Shown here: positions 38,268 to 42,270 of the stretch, in pieces | Position numbering within the stretch: the first letter of the stretch is position 1 | How the letters are laid out: each line of letters begins with the position of its first letter | Assembly (NCBI GenBank): GCA_910585575.1 | Contig: CAJUFS010000004.1 | Coordinates: 27,364-69,633 of the forward strand | Source of the DNA: an uncultured Adlercreutzia sp. | Lineage (GTDB): Bacteria > Actinomycetota > Coriobacteriia > Coriobacteriales > Eggerthellaceae | DNA: 42,270 nucleotides | Direction of reading: 5' to 3' | The notes under the pieces: generated by a model | The model's input: only the letters and a program-made list of their open reading frames with translations | The model's database searches: none | What the model was told of the DNA's origin: nothing | Program-made: the position numbers and the translations under genes

Positions 38268-38969
38268 CTAGGCCAGCACGAACGCCGGCTTGGTCGATGC
38301 CTCCACCACCTGTGCGCCCTCGTCGGCGTTTTTCAAATCGTCGAGGGGCCCGAAGTGCAGGGCGTCGAACTTGCAGGCGCGCACGCACCAGGGATCCTCC
38401 CCCAGAGGCACGCCGTTGCCCTGGCAGCCATCGCACTTGTCCATGCTCACCTTGTTGTAAGCCGGCACGCCGAAGGGGCAGGCCTGATAGCAGTACTTGC
38501 ACCCGATGCAGCGCTCGGGCTGCACCGTCACCAAGCCGCCGTCTCCCTTGACGATCGCTCCCGCGGGGCACACCGCAACGCAGGCCGGTTCGACGCAGTG
38601 CATGCAAGAGGTCGAGAGATAGACGTCCTCTGCGCCGTCCGAGTGGTACACCGTTACCTTGCGTCGCGCGGGCGCCCCCGCGGGAGTCTCGTTATGGCGG
38701 CGACAGGATCGCACGCAGGCCTGGCAGTTGACGCAGTGGCGCGCCTTCACCAGGAAACCGAACTGGGGCTGGCGTATCTCGGCCTTTTCCGCCTCAGCCT
38801 GCGCATCCTGAGAAGAGAGCGTCGGTACGTCGGCCAAGACGACGCCGAGCTCCTTCGAGGAGCTCGCCTGCGCCCAGGGCGGCACGGCCAAAGCCGCCAC
38901 GCCGGCGGCCGCCGCTGCCGCGCCAACTTTCACCAAGCTCCGTCGGCTGAATTCGTTCTTGCTCGTCAT
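38268..38969 (-). CDS. nrfC: Twin-arginine-exported 4Fe-4S electron-transfer protein (NrfC/DmsB-like)
   Basis: A 233-residue iron-sulfur protein with a Tat signal (SRRSLVK, Arg9-Arg10, then a hydrophobic Ala-rich stretch ending WAQA), so it is folded in the cytoplasm and acts outside the membrane. Sixteen cysteines in four clusters are visible: CVNCQACVRSC, CMHCVEPACVAVC, CIGCKYCYQAC and CDGCQGN...CVRAC. It should wire the NrfD membrane subunit to the cytochrome. ATG 38969 is chosen because GGGAG lies 10 bases upstream; GTG 38978, which overlaps the stop of the cytochrome gene by four bases, is a real alternative. Confidence 0.9.
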   Translation of the reverse strand: MTSKNEFSRRSLVKVGAAAAAAGVAALAVPPWAQASSSKELGVVLADVPTLSSQDAQAEAEKAEIRQPQFGFLVKARHCVNCQACVRSCRRHNETPAGAPARRKVTVYHSDGAEDVYLSTSCMHCVEPACVAVCPAGAIVKGDGGLVTVQPERCIGCKYCYQACPFGVPAYNKVSMDKCDGCQGNGVPLGEDPWCVRACKFDALHFGPLDDLKNADEGAQVVEASTKPAFVLA

Positions 38970-38974
38970 AGGGC

Positions 38975-39538
38975 TCACGCTCCCTTCGCGGGCAGCGTCG
39001 CCCCGTGGCAGCTTTGGCAGGATTGCTGGTCGGCCGCGCCGTCGTGGCCGCGATGGCAGTCAAGGCACGTAAGCTCCAGGGCGCGCGGGTGCACCCGATG
39101 GGGATTGACGGGCTCGCCTGCTCCGTCCACAATGCGCCCCGAGGCCTCGGCCTGATCGGGAGCGTAGGGGCCGCTGTGGCAGGACAGGCAGCTGGCAGGA
39201 TCAACCGCCGTCGGGAGCCCCTCGGGATCGGCTTCCTCGTGGGTCAGCTGCAGCGCGCGGTTGTTCTCGTGGCAATCGAGACACGTTCCCGCGTGGTAGG
39301 GGGCGTTCAAATGGAACACGCCCAGATCGTCCGCGTCGGCCTCGCGAAAGTTGCGATGGCAGTCCCGACAGTCGCGCTCGGGGTTCCAGCCCTCGGCTGC
39401 ATAGTCGGCCGCTTCGGCAAGCTCGCTGGTGATGCCGAGAGCGGACGCGCCTCCCTCCTGGGTGCATCCCCAGGCCGCCAGCGGCAGCACGGCGCACAGC
39501 ACCGCTCCTGCCAGCATCCTCTTCCTTCTTGTGCGCAT
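38975..39538 (-). CDS. Pentaheme c-type cytochrome lipoprotein (NrfB-like)
   Basis: A 187-residue exported cytochrome. The N-terminus is a lipoprotein signal with lipobox AAWGC (Cys25). Five CxxCH heme-binding motifs are present: 57-61, 86-90, 117-121, 158-162 and 174-178, with extra His residues available as second ligands. Size and heme number match E. coli NrfB (188 residues, five hemes), but this one is lipid-anchored, as expected in a monoderm. It is the first gene of the operon; AGGAGG lies 8 bases before ATG 39538. No catalytic reductase (NrfA or a molybdoenzyme) is next to it, so its electron acceptor is unknown. Confidence 0.9.
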   Translation of the reverse strand: MRTRRKRMLAGAVLCAVLPLAAWGCTQEGGASALGITSELAEAADYAAEGWNPERDCRDCHRNFREADADDLGVFHLNAPYHAGTCLDCHENNRALQLTHEEADPEGLPTAVDPASCLSCHSGPYAPDQAEASGRIVDGAGEPVNPHRVHPRALELTCLDCHRGHDGAADQQSCQSCHGATLPAKGA

Positions 39539-39590
39539 AGTCGCGCCTCCTTTCCTCGGCTGCCTTGGGGCAGACCGTCAACGGAAAGGG

Positions 39591-39620
39591 AGTGTAGAAA
39601 GAGGGGGAAGGGGCTGTAAA
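39591..39620 (-). promoter_or_regulatory. Probable promoter of the cytochrome operon
   Basis: TTTACA (39620-39615), an 18-base spacer and TACACT (39596-39591) lie about 55 bases before ATG 39538. Moderate match to consensus. Confidence 0.5.
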
Positions 39621-39702
39621 TGTCGAAATGAGCCACTTGTTTTCGCAGGTGAAAGCAGTGTTAACCAGCACGTGACAGTTTTCGTTACATGAGGCAAATC
39701 CC

Positions 39703-39730
39703 TTGCGCCACAGCCGCCCCTCCGTATAAT
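39703..39730 (+). promoter_or_regulatory. Promoter of the Fic-like regulator gene
   Basis: TTGCGC (39703-39708), a 16-base spacer and a perfect TATAAT (39725-39730) lie 45 bases before ATG 39775. It is divergent from the cytochrome operon promoter, about 80 bases away. Confidence 0.65.
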
Positions 39731-39774
39731 GGGCGATTATTTCCAGGACCTGTCCATCCCGCAGAAAGGATGCT

Positions 39775-41016
39775 ATGGGAACCTCCGATCCGACGTTGAA
39801 GCAGCTCCTCGCCACCGCGCGAGACCATCCCGCCCTTCTCGCCGCCGTCCAAGAGTTCATCAGCGCCCCTGCCCCGCCGCCCAGAACGGCTCTTCCGTCC
39901 CTCGAGGGCCTCGACTCCGATACCGTCGCTCAGCTTCTCGCCCTTCTTCGCCGCCTCAACGGCTTTCCGCGCCTGCGGGCCGAAGAAGCCCTGGGAGAAA
40001 ACGACGACTTCTGGATTCTGCCGCCCTCGCTGCTGGTCTCCATGCACGATATCGCCAGCCGCGCCTCGAGCCACTCGCAGCTGTGGCATGCGGCCCGCGC
40101 CCGCCCCGGCCGAGGGCTGCCGGCCCAGCGGCTCTTCGAGGACATCCGCGCGGCCGCCTACCGCGATCGGCTGACACTGCCCGGCGAGCTCATTCGCGAT
40201 CTGGTCTTGGGCGAGCGGCAGCCCGGCACCGACGGCGAGCAGCTCGTTGCCAACACCTTGCGCTTCATTCGCGAGTCCGCTGTCGGTCCCGCGCCGGTGC
40301 GCCGCGGCGACTACGAGGGCGTGTTCCAACACATCACTGAAGGCACCGTGTTCGCGTGGCCGCGCGGCTCCGAGCCCGACCCGGCGTTCCAGCCGAGCCT
40401 CCTTCTGGGATTGCGGCGCTGGGGCACGCATCCCCTATTCGGGCTGCTCATGCACTCGGTCATCCTCTGGCATCGCCGCCCCTTCCCCGCCTGCAACGGC
40501 TTGATGGAAGTGGCCTGCCGCCATGCGGCCTGCCATGGCATCGGCATGCCGGCCCTGGCCCTCGTGCCCCTCTCGAGCCTGTACACTCTGGGATCCGCGT
40601 CCCCGGCGCCCTCCCTCACCCGCGCCGACGTCTCTTTCGGCAACGATCGCACGGCCGAACTCATCGAGCTTATCGGCCTCATTACCGACTCGCTGGTCGA
40701 AGCGGAGCAGACGCTCCTCGCCGAAGAGGAAGAGCTGGCCCTACGCAAGCGGCGCGCCTCCCTCGACTATCGCCTCAACCACCGCCAAGTGGCCCTGGCC
40801 CACCGCATGATCGACGATCCTACGCTCACCATCGACGTGGGCTCCTACCGCCAGCAGTTCGACGTGGCCCTGACTACGGCCCGCGACGACCTCAAGCGCC
40901 TGGTGGAATTGGAGTACTGCGCCACCGCCTACGAGGGCAAGCGCCAGGTGTTCTGGCCCAACCGACGGAGCAGCCGCAAAGGCGCCTCCGCATCACGTCC
41001 CTCGAGCCTGCGCTAG
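39775..41016 (+). CDS. Fic-like pseudo-enzyme with C-terminal winged helix, probable regulator
   Basis: A 413-residue protein. Residues ~205-275 follow the Fic core: HPLFGLLMHSVILWHRRPFPACNG aligns with the usual HPLL..A..H...IHPFxDGNGR pattern. At the active site HPFxxGNGR reads RPFPACNGL (235-243), so the catalytic His is Arg, the first Gly is Cys and the phosphate-binding Arg is Leu. AMP transfer is therefore unlikely. Residues ~333-396 match the winged helix found after many Fic domains: LNHRQVALAHRMI, then TTARDDLKRLVELEYC and a basic wing. Residues ~315-330 are a charged helix. AAAGGA precedes the ATG. It is divergent from the NrfBCD-like operon and may control it. The Fic reading is by eye. 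Confidence 0.65.
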   Translation: MGTSDPTLKQLLATARDHPALLAAVQEFISAPAPPPRTALPSLEGLDSDTVAQLLALLRRLNGFPRLRAEEALGENDDFWILPPSLLVSMHDIASRASSHSQLWHAARARPGRGLPAQRLFEDIRAAAYRDRLTLPGELIRDLVLGERQPGTDGEQLVANTLRFIRESAVGPAPVRRGDYEGVFQHITEGTVFAWPRGSEPDPAFQPSLLLGLRRWGTHPLFGLLMHSVILWHRRPFPACNGLMEVACRHAACHGIGMPALALVPLSSLYTLGSASPAPSLTRADVSFGNDRTAELIELIGLITDSLVEAEQTLLAEEEELALRKRRASLDYRLNHRQVALAHRMIDDPTLTIDVGSYRQQFDVALTTARDDLKRLVELEYCATAYEGKRQVFWPNRRSSRKGASASRPSSLR

Positions 41017-41027
41017 CAGTCCAACAA

Positions 41028-41056
41028 AAAAAGCGGCCGTGACGGCCGCTTTGCTT
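41028..41056. terminator. Bidirectional terminator between the Fic-like gene and dxs
   Basis: AAAGCGGCCG (41030-41039) pairs with CGGCCGCTTT (41043-41052) around a 3-base loop. GCTTT follows on the plus strand and TTTTTGTTG on the minus strand. Confidence 0.8.
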
Positions 41057-41063
41057 TCCCCTC

Positions 41064-42270
41064 TTAAGCGCCTGGCTTCAAGGCCGCTCGCACAGCCCGA
41101 GCAATGCCCGGACCATCGAGGCCGATCTCGGCGAAGAGCTTGTCCACCGGTCCCTGGGCCACGAAGTGATCGGGGATGCCCAGCGTCAGCGCCGGCACCG
41201 TGGCGCCTTGGCGCGCGAGCACCTCGAGCACGCCCTCGCCGGCACCCCCGGCAATGACGCCCTCCTCGACGGTCACCACCAGCGGCGTGGCGGCCGCCGC
41301 TGCAATGGCCTCCTCGTCGAGGGGCTTTACCCAGCGCATGTCCACCACGCGCGCCTCAACACCCTCGGCGGCCAGCACCTCGGCGGCCGCGCACGCCTGC
41401 CCCACCATGCGGCCGAAGGCCAGCAGGGCCACGTCGTCGCCTTCGCGCACCGTGCGCGCCTTCCCCACTTCCAGCATCTGGGGTTCTTCGGGCACCGCCG
41501 CGCCCTCGCCCGTACCGCGCGGATAGCGCAACGACACCGGGCCCTCCAGAGCCAGAGCCGTATGGAGCGCATGGACGAGCTCGGCCTCGTTCGAGGGCGC
41601 CAGCACCCGCATACCGGGCACCATGCGCATGTACACCAAGTCGAACACGCCATGATGGGTGGGGCCGTCGTCGCCCACCAAGCCTGCACGGTCGAGGGCG
41701 AACACCACGTTGGCCTCGGGCAGCGCGCAGTCGATGATCATCTGGTCGATGGCCCGCTGCATGAACGTGGAATACAGGGCCACCACGGGCTTCTTGCCGC
41801 CGGCCGCCAAGCCGGAGGCCATGCCCACGGCCTGCTCCTCGGCAATGCCCACGTCCACAAAGCGATCGGGGAATTCGGCCGCATAGGCCTTAAGCCCCGT
41901 GCCGCCGGTCATAGCGGCGGTGATGGCCACCACATCTGCGTCCCGAGAGGCCTCGGCCGCCAGCGCGTGGCCGAACACCTCGGTATAGGAAGGATGGGCC
42001 GCCGGCGGCTTGGTCGACTGCCCCGTGGCAATGTCGTAGGGCCCCACGCCGTGGAAGCGCTCCGGGTCGCGACGGGCGGGCTCGTAGCCCTCGCCCTTGC
42101 GCGTAACCACGTGCACCAGGGCCGGGCCGTCCATCTCCAGCACGAGCGACAGCATGTCGCGCAGCTCGGCGATGTTGTGCCCGTCCACGGGCGTGGTGCA
42201 CACAATGCCCAGGGCCTCGTAGATCATGGTATGGGGAATCACCATCTGCTTGAGGGATTCCTTCATGTTC
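41064..42270 (-). CDS. dxs: 1-deoxy-D-xylulose-5-phosphate synthase (5' part outside window)
   Basis: The C-terminal ~402 residues of a thiamine-diphosphate enzyme that makes DXP from pyruvate and glyceraldehyde-3-phosphate, the first step of the MEP isoprenoid pathway; it also supplies undecaprenyl carrier for the wall enzymes here. Visible are the end of the first transketolase domain (DGHNIAELRDML, KGEGYEPA), the pyrimidine-binding domain (DVGIAEEQAVGMASGLA; DRAGLVGDDGPTHHGVFDL) and the C-terminal domain. The frame is open to the right edge; the Met at 42266 is internal, not a start. Confidence 0.95.
   Translation of the reverse strand, partial: NMKESLKQMVIPHTMIYEALGIVCTTPVDGHNIAELRDMLSLVLEMDGPALVHVVTRKGEGYEPARRDPERFHGVGPYDIATGQSTKPPAAHPSYTEVFGHALAAEASRDADVVAITAAMTGGTGLKAYAAEFPDRFVDVGIAEEQAVGMASGLAAGGKKPVVALYSTFMQRAIDQMIIDCALPEANVVFALDRAGLVGDDGPTHHGVFDLVYMRMVPGMRVLAPSNEAELVHALHTALALEGPVSLRYPRGTGEGAAVPEEPQMLEVGKARTVREGDDVALLAFGRMVGQACAAAEVLAAEGVEARVVDMRWVKPLDEEAIAAAAATPLVVTVEEGVIAGGAGEGVLEVLARQGATVPALTLGIPDHFVAQGPVDKLFAEIGLDGPGIARAVRAALKPGA

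Overview
The window looks like a chromosomal piece of a high-GC anaerobic actinobacterium of the class Coriobacteriia, most likely family Eggerthellaceae. This is inferred from protein flavour, a T-box-controlled pheS, a NrfBCD-like redox module built around a five-heme lipoprotein, and the many NlpC/P60 wall proteins. I do not name a species. No tRNA, rRNA, CRISPR array, insertion sequence or prophage was seen. Most of the window is vertically inherited housekeeping DNA; the left 2.5 kb is visibly AT-richer and probably a variable surface locus.

Layout. 1-5.5 kb is a surface glycopolymer locus: a secreted right-handed beta-helix protein running off the left edge, a CDP-glycerol glycerophosphotransferase-like protein, a TagGH/Wzm-Wzt-type ABC exporter and a TagO/WecA-type lipid-carrier sugar transferase. 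5.5-8.8 kb holds two NlpC/P60 peptidoglycan hydrolases, one fused to a glucosaminidase domain. 8.9-18.1 kb holds ligA, an HdeD-like membrane protein, nnrD, a hybrid histidine kinase, glmS and acpS. 18.2-22.3 kb is pheS-pheT behind a Phe T-box riboswitch, with a large inverted repeat between the two genes. 22.3-27.3 kb holds a coiled-coil/RlpA-like wall protein, recN and a membrane-anchored polysaccharide deacetylase. 27.6-33.8 kb holds uvrB with a perfect SOS box, a YeiH-type transporter, a 0.5 kb non-coding stretch with a repeated GGTCAAAAA motif, coaE and rpsA. 33.9-36.5 kb is amtB-glnB plus a four-cysteine TSCPD protein, with a long structured leader. 36.5-41.0 kb holds a GNAT acetyltransferase, a NrfBCD-like electron-transfer operon without catalytic subunit, and a divergent regulator that appears to be a catalytically dead Fic protein with a winged helix. 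The window ends inside dxs.

How the genes fit together. Cell-envelope assembly is the main theme: TagO-like, TagGH-like, the CDP-glycerol transferase, GlmS (UDP-GlcNAc supply), the deacetylase and three wall proteins. Nitrogen sensing (amtB-glnB) and menaquinol-linked respiration (NrfBCD-like) are the other recognisable modules. The most unusual items are the Fic pseudo-enzyme facing the redox operon, a P-II protein lacking the modifiable Tyr51, the 102-base inverted repeat inside pheS-pheT, and structured leaders upstream of amtB and rpsA.
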